DNA from: XYA12-FULL-58-9 sp001798605
Lineage (GTDB): Bacteria; Myxococcota; XYA12-FULL-58-9
Assembly (NCBI GenBank): GCA_036736205.1
Contig: DAINMX010000271.1
Location: 1 to 8,467, forward strand
DNA: 8,467 nucleotides
Direction: 5' to 3'
Position numbers and translations under genes: made by a program. Shown piece by piece: positions 1-6,573 of this stretch (its first letter is position 1; every line of letters starts with the position of its first letter). A model generated the notes under the pieces. That model was given only the letters and a program-made list of their open reading frames with translations. It made no database searches and was not told the origin of the DNA.

Positions 1-25
1 CACCATATCAGTACCGGCTGACTGT

Positions 26-55
26 TTGTGCGCTTTCCGGATAAGAAGGTAAAAT
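26..55 (+). promoter_or_regulatory. Candidate sigma-70-type promoter upstream of nuoH
   Basis: A TTGTGC element (26-31) lies 18 bases before TAAAAT (50-55), which matches the -10 consensus at five of six positions. Transcription would start near 61, leaving a leader of about 115 bases before nuoH. The -35 match is only partial. The three forward frames entering the window at its left edge close at 19-21, 42-44 and 50-52, so an upstream gene could end inside or just before this promoter. If real, nuoH begins a transcription unit or has an internal promoter within a longer nuo operon. Confidence 0.35.
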
Positions 56-71
56 TGAAAATGTCGCCTTT

Positions 72-92
72 TTTTGCTCGCGCGGAGCAAAA
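72..92 (+). other. Perfect 8-bp hairpin in the nuoH leader
   Basis: TTTTGCTC (72-79) is exactly complementary to GAGCAAAA (85-92) around a 5-base loop. The hairpin is preceded, not followed, by a T run on the plus strand, and on the minus strand it is followed by A residues, so it does not fit an intrinsic terminator on either strand. It overlaps a perfect tandem 9-bp repeat, AAAACCGCC at 89-97 and 98-106. It could be a leader RNA structure or a protein-binding site; nothing decides its role. Confidence 0.4.
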
Positions 93-176
93 CCGCCAAA
101 ACCGCCCTCACCCCTTGTCCTCAGGCGTTGCTCGTGCAATGGATAGCTCGGCTAACACCTTGGAGAAGAACCAGAA

Positions 177-1487
177 ATGCAGGACCTGGTCAGTTTTCTC
201 AACAGTCAGTTGCAGACGGTATTTGGGCTTTCCGAGACTCTCTTCCCGTATGTGGCGGCAGCAATGGTTCTTGCCATCGCGTTTGGGTTCACCGTGTTTG
301 CGGCGGTCTACGCCGGGGTGTTCATCTTTTTTGAACGCCGCATTGCCGGCCGGATCATGTCGCGGATTGGGCCCAATCGGGTGGGACCTCAGGGGCTGCT
401 GCAGTTCATTGCCGACGCGGTGAAGCTCATCTTCAAAGAGGACATTATTCCCACGTCCGCGGATCGACCGTTGTTCAAGCTGGCACCATACCTGATGTTT
501 ATCGGTGTGGTCGCTGGCTTTGCGGTTTTGCCATTTTCCCATCGAGTCATCGCGGCTGATCTCAACGTCGGGTTGCTCTACGTTCTCGCCATCACCTCGA
601 TCACGGTGGTGGGAGTGTTGATGAGCGGATGGGCGTCCAACTCCAAATGGGCGCTCTTCGGCGGTATGCGCTCGGCAGCGCAGCTCGTCTCCTACGAGAT
701 CCCCAGCGGTTTGGCGCTGCTCCCTGCGGTATTGCTCTCAGGTAGTCTCAGCACCCAAGAGATCATTATGGCCCAGGCGGGTTCCCCGGAGCACGCGCTC
801 ACGGCGGGGGGCTGGCCGTGGAACTGGTACATCTTCCACTCCCCCATGATGTTCGTCTGCTTCGTGATCTTTTTCATTGCCCAGTTGGCAGAAGGCGCGC
901 GTTTGCCCTTCGACCTGCCGGAGGGCGAGAGTGAGCTCGTATCCGGCTACAACACCGAGTACTCGGGCTTTCGATTTGGCGCCTATTTCACCGCTGAGTT
1001 TGCCAACACGTGGATCGCTGGGGCCCTCTGCGTCATCGTCTTTTTCGGTGGCTGGCAGATCCCCGGTGCCGCGGTCCCAAGCGCTGAAGCGATCGCCGCT
1101 TCCGGTGCCACCTGGACGTGGTTCGGCTACTCGATCGAGTATGCTGGTTGGGGGGCCTTCTGGCTCGAGGCGCTGTCGTTTCTCTTCTTCATCGTCAAGA
1201 TGGCCGGCGTTGTTTTCATCATCATCCAACTGCGTTGGACGGTGCCACGGGTGCGCATTGATCAGATGATGACAATCTGCTGGAAGTACTTGTTGCCGCT
1301 CACTTTCGCGTGTCTGTTTTTGATCCTCGGGTGGATGATCGTCCTGCCCTGGGAGAGCACCGCGGCACTCGTTGTACGGATCGTCATGGCACTCGCTGGT
1401 GCGGTGTTGCTCGCCCTCTACGCGTGGCGGGTGCGATACAACATCCATTCAGCGGGCGACAAAGTATATCCTCACTGGATTATCTAG
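177..1487 (+). CDS. nuoH: NADH-quinone oxidoreductase subunit H (NuoH)
   Basis: NuoH (ND1 homologue) is the cytoplasmic-membrane subunit of complex I that forms the quinone pocket and links the peripheral arm to the proton-pumping arm. The 436-residue product is multi-spanning. It carries the family signatures: ERR(53-55), RIGPNRVGPQGLLQ (63-76), SYEIP (172-176), and the acidic loop EGARLPFDLPEGESELVSGY (239-258), which includes E249, E251 and E253 of the quinone/E-channel region. RWTVPRVRIDQ (353-363) is the usual late motif. GGAGAAG at 162-168 sits 8 bases before the ATG. It is longer than E. coli NuoH (about 325 residues): there is extra sequence around 295-325, rich in Ala, Trp and Tyr, and a C-terminal extension with an additional hydrophobic helix (about 395-417). 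nuoI follows 18 bases after the stop. The identification is secure. Confidence 0.97.
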   Translation: MQDLVSFLNSQLQTVFGLSETLFPYVAAAMVLAIAFGFTVFAAVYAGVFIFFERRIAGRIMSRIGPNRVGPQGLLQFIADAVKLIFKEDIIPTSADRPLFKLAPYLMFIGVVAGFAVLPFSHRVIAADLNVGLLYVLAITSITVVGVLMSGWASNSKWALFGGMRSAAQLVSYEIPSGLALLPAVLLSGSLSTQEIIMAQAGSPEHALTAGGWPWNWYIFHSPMMFVCFVIFFIAQLAEGARLPFDLPEGESELVSGYNTEYSGFRFGAYFTAEFANTWIAGALCVIVFFGGWQIPGAAVPSAEAIAASGATWTWFGYSIEYAGWGAFWLEALSFLFFIVKMAGVVFIIIQLRWTVPRVRIDQMMTICWKYLLPLTFACLFLILGWMIVLPWESTAALVVRIVMALAGAVLLALYAWRVRYNIHSAGDKVYPHWII

Positions 1488-1505
1488 CTTCATGGGATAG
1501 CTGTC

Positions 1506-2096
1506 ATGGTCGTTGTTGATTATTTTCGAGATATCAAGAGGTCGTTGCTGTCGACTGTGGAAGGCATGGCGGTCACCATGAGCTGGGTTTTCCGTGAACC
1601 CATGACCATCCAGTATCCGTATCGCAAGCGGGATCCGAAAACGTCGGTGGGTGGCCCCGACACCTTGCCAGAACGGTACCGTGGGTTTCTCGAGGTCGAC
1701 ATCGATATTTGCTCAGCGTGCTTGGCCTGCCTTCGTGCTTGTCCCATCGAATGCATCGCCATCGACGTCGCCAAGATTCCTCCGCCAGCGGATGACCCTG
1801 AGGGCAAGCCGGTTCGGGCGATCACTCGTTTCGACATTGATCTGGCCAAATGTATGTATTGCGGCCTTTGCTCCGAACCTTGTCCTACGGGTGCTATTCG
1901 GCACACCCAACATTTTGAAGGTGCCATGACCAGCATCGAACACCTGGTGGCGCGTTTCGTCGTGCCGGGCAAGCCCGTGGTCCCATTCAAAGTGACAAAG
2001 GGCGAAACCCCGCAAACAGTCCCCAAAGGCTCGATCATCGAGCGACTCGTGGTCAAGAAACCATGGGATCTGCCCCCCATCGAATTCCCCAAGTAA
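1506..2096 (+). CDS. nuoI: NADH-quinone oxidoreductase subunit I (NuoI), 2x[4Fe-4S]
   Basis: NuoI is the 8Fe ferredoxin-like subunit of the complex I peripheral arm; it carries clusters N6a and N6b and passes electrons toward N2 and quinone. The 196-residue product has two complete ferredoxin motifs: C69-C72-C75-C79-P and C116-C119-C122-C126-P. An additional cysteine, C83, occupies a position where some family members also have one. The N-terminal amphipathic stretch (about 5-35) ending in EPMTIQYPY (31-39) and the RYRGF segment (57-61) before the first motif are typical. The C-terminal tail (about 150-196) is rich in Pro and Lys. The ATG lies 18 bases after the nuoH stop with only a weak GGGA-like ribosome site (1494-1497), consistent with coupled translation. 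The next gene is lpxK, not nuoJ. Confidence 0.97.
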   Translation: MVVVDYFRDIKRSLLSTVEGMAVTMSWVFREPMTIQYPYRKRDPKTSVGGPDTLPERYRGFLEVDIDICSACLACLRACPIECIAIDVAKIPPPADDPEGKPVRAITRFDIDLAKCMYCGLCSEPCPTGAIRHTQHFEGAMTSIEHLVARFVVPGKPVVPFKVTKGETPQTVPKGSIIERLVVKKPWDLPPIEFPK

Positions 2097-2142
2097 CGCA
2101 GCATTGCAGCTTCGCATTGCGGCCGACATCTGTGGTTGCGCC

Positions 2143-3156
2143 ATGACGTGGGGTCCGTTGTTTGCCCCACTCGCGGGTTTGTATGGCGCTGGCGTTGTGT
2201 TGCGCCGGACCGCCTATGACCGGGGTTGGTTCGAGTCGCATGCGGCCCCATTGTTCCTCGTGTCGGTAGGCGGCCTCGAGGCCGGCGGGAGCGGCAAGAC
2301 TCCGGTGACCGGATTGTTGCTCCAAGCCTTTCAACGGGCAGGACGCAGGGTGGGGCTGTTGACTCGCGGTTACGGCCGTCAGAGCAGCGGGCTCGTGGTA
2401 CGTCAGATGGGCGCGGCATACGATGCCGCGACGATTGGTGATGAACCAGCGATGTTGGTGCGTTCGGGGCTCGACGTGCCCGTGGCGGTGTGTTCAAACC
2501 GCAACGTCGGGGCCCATGCTCTGTGCGAGCTCGGCTGTGATGTGGGCGTGCTCGACGATGCCTTTGCGCATCGGGCGCAGCAGCGAGAGGTCGATATCGT
2601 CGTGCTGCGTGGGGACGCTCCGGTTGGTAATGGTCATCTCTTGCCGTGGGGCAGTTTGCGTGAACCGATCTCGAGTCTGCGCCGTGCCAATGTCATCTGG
2701 TTGCATTTTCGCGGCACTCGGGCCGGCCCGATCCCCGACTGGCTCACACAGCGATTCCCTGCCGCGGTTTTTGTCGTGAGCCATGCTGTGGTTGGGCCAG
2801 TCAACTTCGGCGAAGAAGAGGTCAATGTCGCAGGCAAACGGGTGTTGGCGATGGCCGGGATCGCCCGTCCAGCCGATGTGGTCGCCAGCCTCGAGGGACT
2901 TGGCGCACAGGTGATCGGTCTCAAGAGCTTCTCCGACCACCACCGATACAGCCAAACCGACATTTCACGTGTGATCGATGCTGCCAGAGCAGAGAAGGTC
3001 GACGGGGTGGTCACCACTGCGAAGGACGCAGTCAAGCTCACCTCAAGTTGGGAGGGACCCCCTTTGTGGGTTCTGCAGAGCACCGTAGCGATCATCGACG
3101 GTCAGGACGCCCTGGCCCAACTTATTGGGATTAAAGGACAATTCCTTGGACTGTGA
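2143..3156 (+). CDS. lpxK: Tetraacyldisaccharide 4'-kinase (LpxK), with altered signature residues
   Basis: LpxK phosphorylates the 4' position of the lipid A disaccharide at the inner face of the cytoplasmic membrane, a late step in making lipid IV-A. The 337-residue length matches the family. The N-terminal PLAGLYGAGVVLRR (9-22) resembles the usual membrane-associated helix. The P-loop is GGLEAGGSGKTP (43-54, K52). Other motifs are TRGYGR (74-79), GDEP (99-102), the Walker-B aspartates D138/D139, GNGHLLPWGSLREP (162-175), MAGI (237-240), SDHHRY (264-269) and KDAVKL (294-299). Three signature positions differ from the pattern I know: GN becomes GG (44), DDGxQH becomes DDAFAH (138-143), and TEKD becomes TAKD (292-295). 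The P-loop Lys/Thr and the Asp and His residues are kept, so activity is likely. ATG 2143 fits the family N-terminus better than the in-frame TTG at 2104; no strong ribosome site is visible. It probably shares a transcript with nuoHI. Confidence 0.9.
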   Translation: MTWGPLFAPLAGLYGAGVVLRRTAYDRGWFESHAAPLFLVSVGGLEAGGSGKTPVTGLLLQAFQRAGRRVGLLTRGYGRQSSGLVVRQMGAAYDAATIGDEPAMLVRSGLDVPVAVCSNRNVGAHALCELGCDVGVLDDAFAHRAQQREVDIVVLRGDAPVGNGHLLPWGSLREPISSLRRANVIWLHFRGTRAGPIPDWLTQRFPAAVFVVSHAVVGPVNFGEEEVNVAGKRVLAMAGIARPADVVASLEGLGAQVIGLKSFSDHHRYSQTDISRVIDAARAEKVDGVVTTAKDAVKLTSSWEGPPLWVLQSTVAIIDGQDALAQLIGIKGQFLGL

Positions 3157-3310
3157 TGGCTTGGGATCAGCCCGTGAGGTTTTTCGCAAGAAATCGACAT
3201 GGCCACGCAACAATCTTTGCCCAGTGGCGATAACAACAATGAGCGTCGTCGGGCTTGTAGGAAAATAGAATGGCGGCTCGTGGTAGGTCCGGCGGAGCTA
3301 AATAGGGATG

Positions 3311-3364
3311 AGGCGGCTGTTCTCTCAAGAGGGTGGCCGCCTGTTCCTTTTTCTCTCTCTTTCC
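3311..3364 (+). terminator. Rho-independent terminator of the nuoH-nuoI-lpxK unit
   Basis: AGGCGGC (3311-3317) pairs perfectly with GCCGCCT (3336-3342). The 18-base loop can fold further through CTC/GAG pairing around TCAA. A T-rich tract (3343-3364) follows. The strong GC stem with a downstream T tract fits an intrinsic terminator reading rightward, about 155 bases after the lpxK stop. Confidence 0.75.
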
Positions 3365-3395
3365 TCCAAACAAAAGTGTCTTTGTTGTCTGCATA

Positions 3396-3432
3396 CCACG
3401 CAAAAACGTGTGGTTTCGTTTTCTTTTGTTCT
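3396..3432 (+). terminator. Second, weaker terminator-like hairpin
   Basis: CCACGC (3396-3401) pairs with GTGTGG (3408-3413), with one G-U wobble, around the loop AAAAAC. T-rich sequence (3414-3432) follows. It could back up the stronger terminator just upstream and insulate the kinase gene from lpxK read-through. The stem is short, so confidence is modest. Confidence 0.4.
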
Positions 3433-3441
3433 GAGCCAAGC

Positions 3442-3447
3442 TAGTAT
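3442..3447 (+). promoter_or_regulatory. -10-like box placing transcription start at the kinase GTG
   Basis: TAGTAT (3442-3447) resembles a -10 element and ends six bases before the GTG start at 3454. Transcription would then begin at or next to the start codon and give a leaderless mRNA. The same TAG is an in-frame stop for the kinase reading frame, so translation cannot begin further upstream, and no Shine-Dalgarno-like sequence lies in the 12 bases before GTG. No good -35 is present; only T-rich sequence lies about 17 bases upstream. Confidence 0.4.
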
Positions 3448-3453
3448 CGCAGT

Positions 3454-5040
3454 GTGAGTCACCCCGAGACCATTGACCGCTATCAGGTCCGCCAGGTTCT
3501 CGGCAAGGGCGCTATGGGTAGCGTCTATGCCGCATTCGATCCGAAATTGCACCGCGAGGTGGCTATTAAGGTCGTTTCGGATGAGCTTGCCCGAGACCCC
3601 AAGTCTAGAGAGCGTTTTCATCGCGAGGCGCGCGCTATCGCGGCTCTCAAACAACCCAACATAGTTGAGATCTATGATTATTCTGGAGAGGAGTCGGAGC
3701 ATCTGTATCTGGTGATGGAGAAGCTCGACGGTGACGATCTCTTCAACATCATCAATGAAAAGGGTGTTGCCCCAGAACCGGCTGCAGCCGCGATTGGCCA
3801 CGAGTTGTGTCTAGCGCTCGCGGTCGCCCACGACGGTGGCATCATTCATCGCGATCTCAAGCCCGAGAACGTGTTCATGAACGACGCGGGTCGCGTCGTG
3901 CTGACCGATTTTGGCGTGGTGAAAGCAATTCGCGAGGACTCTGCCGTCGACGGATGGGCGCAGAAGACAGACGTGATCGGGACACCTGGCTTTATGGCAC
4001 CAGAGCTGATGATGAACCGGTCCTTGGGGCCGCGCACGGACATCTTTGCTCTCGGTGCCTTGCTCTACAACGTTGCTACCGGCGAGCTGCCCTTCGGAGG
4101 CGACAGCCCGGTTGAGATGTTCCGCGCCGCCGTGGCGGGCAAGTACACTGACCCGCGCCAGTACAATCCGTTTCTGTCCGAGGAGTTTTGTGGAGTCCTC
4201 GATGGTTGCTTGCAGGCCAAACCGAGGAAGCGTTTCCGCTCCGCCGATCAGCTGCGGGATGAGCTCAAGGGCGTTTTGGAAGCCAACGGTGTTTCCGATC
4301 TTCGTGACGACTTACGCGACTACATGCGCGATCCTGTGAGCTACCGGCAACTCGCTCGTCGGCGGGCCGCAGGTTACCTGCTGCAGCGACTCAAGGTGGC
4401 AGTCAAGGACAAAGACGAAGCGGGTGCCAATCAGATTCGCAAACGACTTGGTGTGATCGATCCCGACAACGAGGAAATCGATGCCATCAGCGGTTTTGTC
4501 TTCACCGACACGGGACGCATCTCCGTGCGTCAATCATCGGGCACGCCCACCATGTCAGGTGGCAACGCTCGATGGTTGTATCTGCTCGCCGGGGTTCTGG
4601 CGAGCATCTCCGTCATTTTGGCCGCCTATCTCGCCTTGCGCAGCGCGCCCGTATGCCCGGAGAATGCATGCTCGGGGCATGGCGCCTGCGTAGAAACGCC
4701 GAATGGTACCCCAGCGTGCCAGTGTGCGGATGGCTTTGTCGCGAAGGAGCTCACCTGCGTCGAGAAGGTGGCCGATCCGCCGCCGGACGAGCCAGTCGTT
4801 CCCGCCCCCACCCGCGTGGTGGTCACCGTCAAGGGAACGGCCGCCAAAATTTACGTCGATGGCAAGCTCTTGGGGAAGTCGACGCGTAAGACCGCCATCC
4901 TCGAGCCCGGAGAACACACTGTCGAGGGGCGGGGCCGCGGCAAACGGCGGGTGAAGACTGCGATCACGCTGGACACGGGGCAAACCGTCGGTGTCACTGC
5001 CGATCTGAAGCGCAACAAAATTCAAGTCAATGACAAGTAG
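3454..5040 (+). CDS. Transmembrane Ser/Thr protein kinase with EGF-like and PEGA domains
   Basis: This is a Hanks-type kinase of 528 residues. The cytoplasmic catalytic domain spans about 10-275. It has the glycine loop GKGAMGSV (17-24), VAIK with K39, alpha-C Glu near E58, the catalytic loop HRDLKPEN (132-139, D134), DFG (152-154) and APE (182-184). Threonines between DFG and APE (T172, T177) are likely autophosphorylation sites of this RD-type kinase. A helical linker (about 280-345) and a polar stretch precede one membrane helix (374-396). The extracytoplasmic part has six cysteines (401, 406, 412, 422, 424, 435) spaced as an EGF-like module, a Pro-rich spacer (441-452), and a PEGA domain (about 454-517) with LEPGEHTV at 483-490. 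All catalytic residues are present, so it should be active. GTG 3454 is forced by an in-frame stop at 3442. Ligand and substrates are unknown; the FHA gene to the right is a candidate partner. Confidence 0.93.
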   Translation: MSHPETIDRYQVRQVLGKGAMGSVYAAFDPKLHREVAIKVVSDELARDPKSRERFHREARAIAALKQPNIVEIYDYSGEESEHLYLVMEKLDGDDLFNIINEKGVAPEPAAAAIGHELCLALAVAHDGGIIHRDLKPENVFMNDAGRVVLTDFGVVKAIREDSAVDGWAQKTDVIGTPGFMAPELMMNRSLGPRTDIFALGALLYNVATGELPFGGDSPVEMFRAAVAGKYTDPRQYNPFLSEEFCGVLDGCLQAKPRKRFRSADQLRDELKGVLEANGVSDLRDDLRDYMRDPVSYRQLARRRAAGYLLQRLKVAVKDKDEAGANQIRKRLGVIDPDNEEIDAISGFVFTDTGRISVRQSSGTPTMSGGNARWLYLLAGVLASISVILAAYLALRSAPVCPENACSGHGACVETPNGTPACQCADGFVAKELTCVEKVADPPPDEPVVPAPTRVVVTVKGTAAKIYVDGKLLGKSTRKTAILEPGEHTVEGRGRGKRRVKTAITLDTGQTVGVTADLKRNKIQVNDK

Positions 5041-5113
5041 ATGCCACAACTGGTTTCTGGTTGGCCGAGGCGGGGCAGACGGGAACAAGCCGATGCGGAA
5101 GTCGACGTTGACG

Positions 5114-5773
5114 CTATTGGACGAGAAATGAGTTGCGGGCTTCGTAGGTGATTTCCAAACTCGAGGAGCCGGTGCCGCCATCTAGGCGCACCTTGTTTCT
5201 GCGAACGACCCGCGTCTCCTCATCACCTTCATCGATTTTGCCTGAGGGAATGTCAGCGCTGCCTGGGTCTTCCCAGTTGGTGATGTGCTTGGTGTAACCG
5301 GTGCTGTGTATGCGCACATCGACCTCCTCTGCAGCCATGCCATCCTTGGTTTCCCATTCCACCTCCAGGCTGTCACCGATGTCATCGCGTTTGACCACGG
5401 TGTCATTCGCTGGGGCGGTGACGAAGTGGATGCCGGGCCCTTCGAGTTGGGCATTGAGCTCATCGCTGTTGCTCTCGATGCGTAACTCGACGCGACGGTG
5501 ATAGCCATCAATGTCGTCGCGGTATTCGCCGCCGGGGTTGTTCTGTTCGATCTCGAAGCGCTTGTCGGTATCACCATCGGTGATGGTGATGTTGGCGTCG
5601 TCGAGGACGGCGCCGTCTTTGCGCACATCGATACGAATGTCTGTTTGATTGTCATGGGCCCGATATTCGAGGCGAGCCTGGACCTCAAGGGTGCGGCTTC
5701 CGCCGCCGCCGTCGGTGTAGCCGCAGCCTGTCACACCACTTCCGAGACACATCAAAGCCAAGAGCTTATTCAT
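5114..5773 (-). CDS. Predicted lipoprotein, beta-rich, function unknown
   Basis: No named family is recognised. The 219-residue product starts with a lipoprotein signal: K3, hydrophobic residues 4-14, and lipobox VTGC with C17 as the lipidated cysteine. A glycine run (22-25) follows. Gly, not Asp, after C17 suggests sorting to the outer membrane if Lol rules apply. The mature part is very acidic and alternates short hydrophobic and polar residues, as in beta-sandwich or Ig-like proteins. The last 90 residues (SLEVEW 135-140, SADIPSG 172-178, VVRRNKV 189-195) look like one such domain. ATG 5773 is chosen because the signal begins there and GAGG lies 5 bases upstream. A GTG at 5836, abutting the previous stop, would bury the signal. 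It lies 63 bases downstream of the barrel gene, probably in one operon, and converges on the kinase gene across 73 bases with no clear terminator. Confidence 0.8.
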   Translation of the reverse strand: MNKLLALMCLGSGVTGCGYTDGGGGSRTLEVQARLEYRAHDNQTDIRIDVRKDGAVLDDANITITDGDTDKRFEIEQNNPGGEYRDDIDGYHRRVELRIESNSDELNAQLEGPGIHFVTAPANDTVVKRDDIGDSLEVEWETKDGMAAEEVDVRIHSTGYTKHITNWEDPGSADIPSGKIDEGDEETRVVRRNKVRLDGGTGSSSLEITYEARNSFLVQ

Positions 5774-5836
5774 TTCGACCTCACGTGCGAAGGGACTCGA
5801 TTGCCCCGGACAAAACCATGCCCAACCGAATCTCAC

Positions 5837-6517
5837 TTAGGTGAACCAGAGTATACCCAATCCGAAGACGAAGCCCCAGTTGTCATCGGGGCCGAATACA
5901 ATCCATCTCTCGATATCGACGAACAAATGCAAAGCGGTGTCGCGGCTGACGATCAATTCGAGACCCGGCTGTAGGTGCAAACCACCGACGTTGGGGTGGG
6001 GCAAATAGCTGGACGAATAGGTGCTTCCGCTATTGCACAGCGCGTACTCGCCAGAGTTGCCACAGTCTTCTCCCGACAAGCTGGCAAAACTGAGCAGCCG
6101 CAGATAGGAAAGGGACAGCTGCATGTAGGGCCGGACCTTATCGGTGAGAAATATGTATCGCACACCAATGCTGCCCTGGATGCCCATCAACGTGCCGAGG
6201 GCGTCGCCGGCCTGCTGGTCGAATTCCGTTTCGTTGGCCCAGTCGAAAAGAGCGAGGTTGACCCGGCCAGAAAACCACCAATGATCCTCGGCGAGCTTGA
6301 AGTTGGTCTCGCCGCCGAGACGGGCACCCAAGGACAGACGCAGGGGGCGACTGTTCACCTGTCTTTCATAATCGTCAGGCAGATCAGGTTGGGTTACCAA
6401 CCAGAACCCCGCGTCAAAACCGAACGACGTGTTCTTGTATTGCGCAGAGGCTTCGCTCGACGAGAACGAGACCCATGCGACAATCAACAATCCGCCAACG
6501 AAACGAAGGATGGGCAT
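5837..6517 (-). CDS. Predicted outer-membrane beta-barrel protein
   Basis: The 226-residue product has a type I signal peptide: hydrophobic stretch 6-18 and a likely cut after ASA (23-25), giving a mature start at QY. The remainder alternates aromatic or aliphatic and small or polar residues in strand-sized segments, for example SFGFDAGFWLV (31-41), WFSGRVNLALFDW (81-93), GSIGVRYIFL (115-124), YMQLSLSYLRLL (131-142), ALHLFVDIERWIVF (195-208) and WGFVFGLGILWFT (214-226). This suits a small barrel of about 8 strands. Two cysteines (C152, C161) bracket a Gly/Ser-rich segment that is probably a disulfide-closed surface loop. The C-terminus is aromatic-rich but ends in Thr rather than the more usual Phe. 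No specific family or substrate is recognised. It is first in a two-gene minus-strand unit with the lipoprotein, and diverges from the TPR gene. No ribosome site is visible before ATG 6517. Confidence 0.78.
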   Translation of the reverse strand: MPILRFVGGLLIVAWVSFSSSEASAQYKNTSFGFDAGFWLVTQPDLPDDYERQVNSRPLRLSLGARLGGETNFKLAEDHWWFSGRVNLALFDWANETEFDQQAGDALGTLMGIQGSIGVRYIFLTDKVRPYMQLSLSYLRLLSFASLSGEDCGNSGEYALCNSGSTYSSSYLPHPNVGGLHLQPGLELIVSRDTALHLFVDIERWIVFGPDDNWGFVFGLGILWFT

Positions 6518-6522
6518 GTGGG

Positions 6523-6551
6523 TTGCTAAACCGCCAGTGGCAAAAAGTCAA
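6523..6551 (-). promoter_or_regulatory. Candidate promoter for the barrel-lipoprotein operon
   Basis: On the minus strand TTGACT (6551-6546) matches five of six -35 positions and lies 17 bases from TAGCAA (6528-6523), a poor -10. The barrel ATG follows only five bases later, so a transcript from here would be leaderless or nearly so. This agrees with the lack of a ribosome site before that ATG. A promoter further upstream is possible. Confidence 0.3.
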
Positions 6552-6573
6552 ATGCGGCGCAGACCGAGCGTGA

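Larger units (their letters stand above)
3157..3453 (+). other. Gene-free stretch between lpxK and the kinase gene
   Basis: These 297 bases contain no convincing gene. The readable elements are a Rho-independent terminator (3311-3364), a second terminator-like hairpin (3396-3432), and a -10-like box directly before the kinase start. An ATG at 3199 opens an 81-codon frame, but it lacks a ribosome site, runs through the terminator and encodes nothing recognisable. The first 150 bases (3157-3310) are a long 3' tail of the lpxK transcript in which I see no clear RNA family. Confidence 0.6.

Noticed and set aside
1..21. Tail of an upstream gene ending at TGA 19-21
   Set aside because: All three forward frames are open at the edge and close at 19-21, 42-44 and 50-52. 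The few residues visible do not identify which, if any, is a gene end.
738..1448. Minus-strand open frame of 236 codons inside nuoH
   Set aside because: It is a shadow of the nuoH codon pattern, highly charged and without motifs.
2104..2142. TTG 2104 as the lpxK start
   Set aside because: It adds 13 residues not typical of the family and has no ribosome site; ATG 2143 matches the usual LpxK beginning.
1520..2497. Minus-strand open frame of 325 codons across nuoI and lpxK
   Set aside because: The translation is Arg/Thr/Ser/Pro-rich with no family features and overlaps two genes carrying clear catalytic or cluster motifs.
3158..3182. Possible terminator immediately after lpxK
   Set aside because: Only a 4-bp GGCT/AGCC stem forms, and the short T run does not abut it. 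The hairpin at 3311 is far stronger.
3199..3444. 81-codon plus-strand frame between lpxK and the kinase
   Set aside because: No ribosome site, it passes through a strong terminator hairpin and T tract, and its product resembles nothing known.
5041..5113. Bidirectional terminator between the convergent kinase and lipoprotein genes
   Set aside because: I looked for a stem with flanking T or A runs and found only short imperfect stems without T tracts.
5774..5836. GTG 5836 as the start of the minus-strand lipoprotein
   Set aside because: The 21 added residues would place a polar stretch before the signal peptide. ATG 5773 has a good GAGG site and begins a normal lipoprotein signal.
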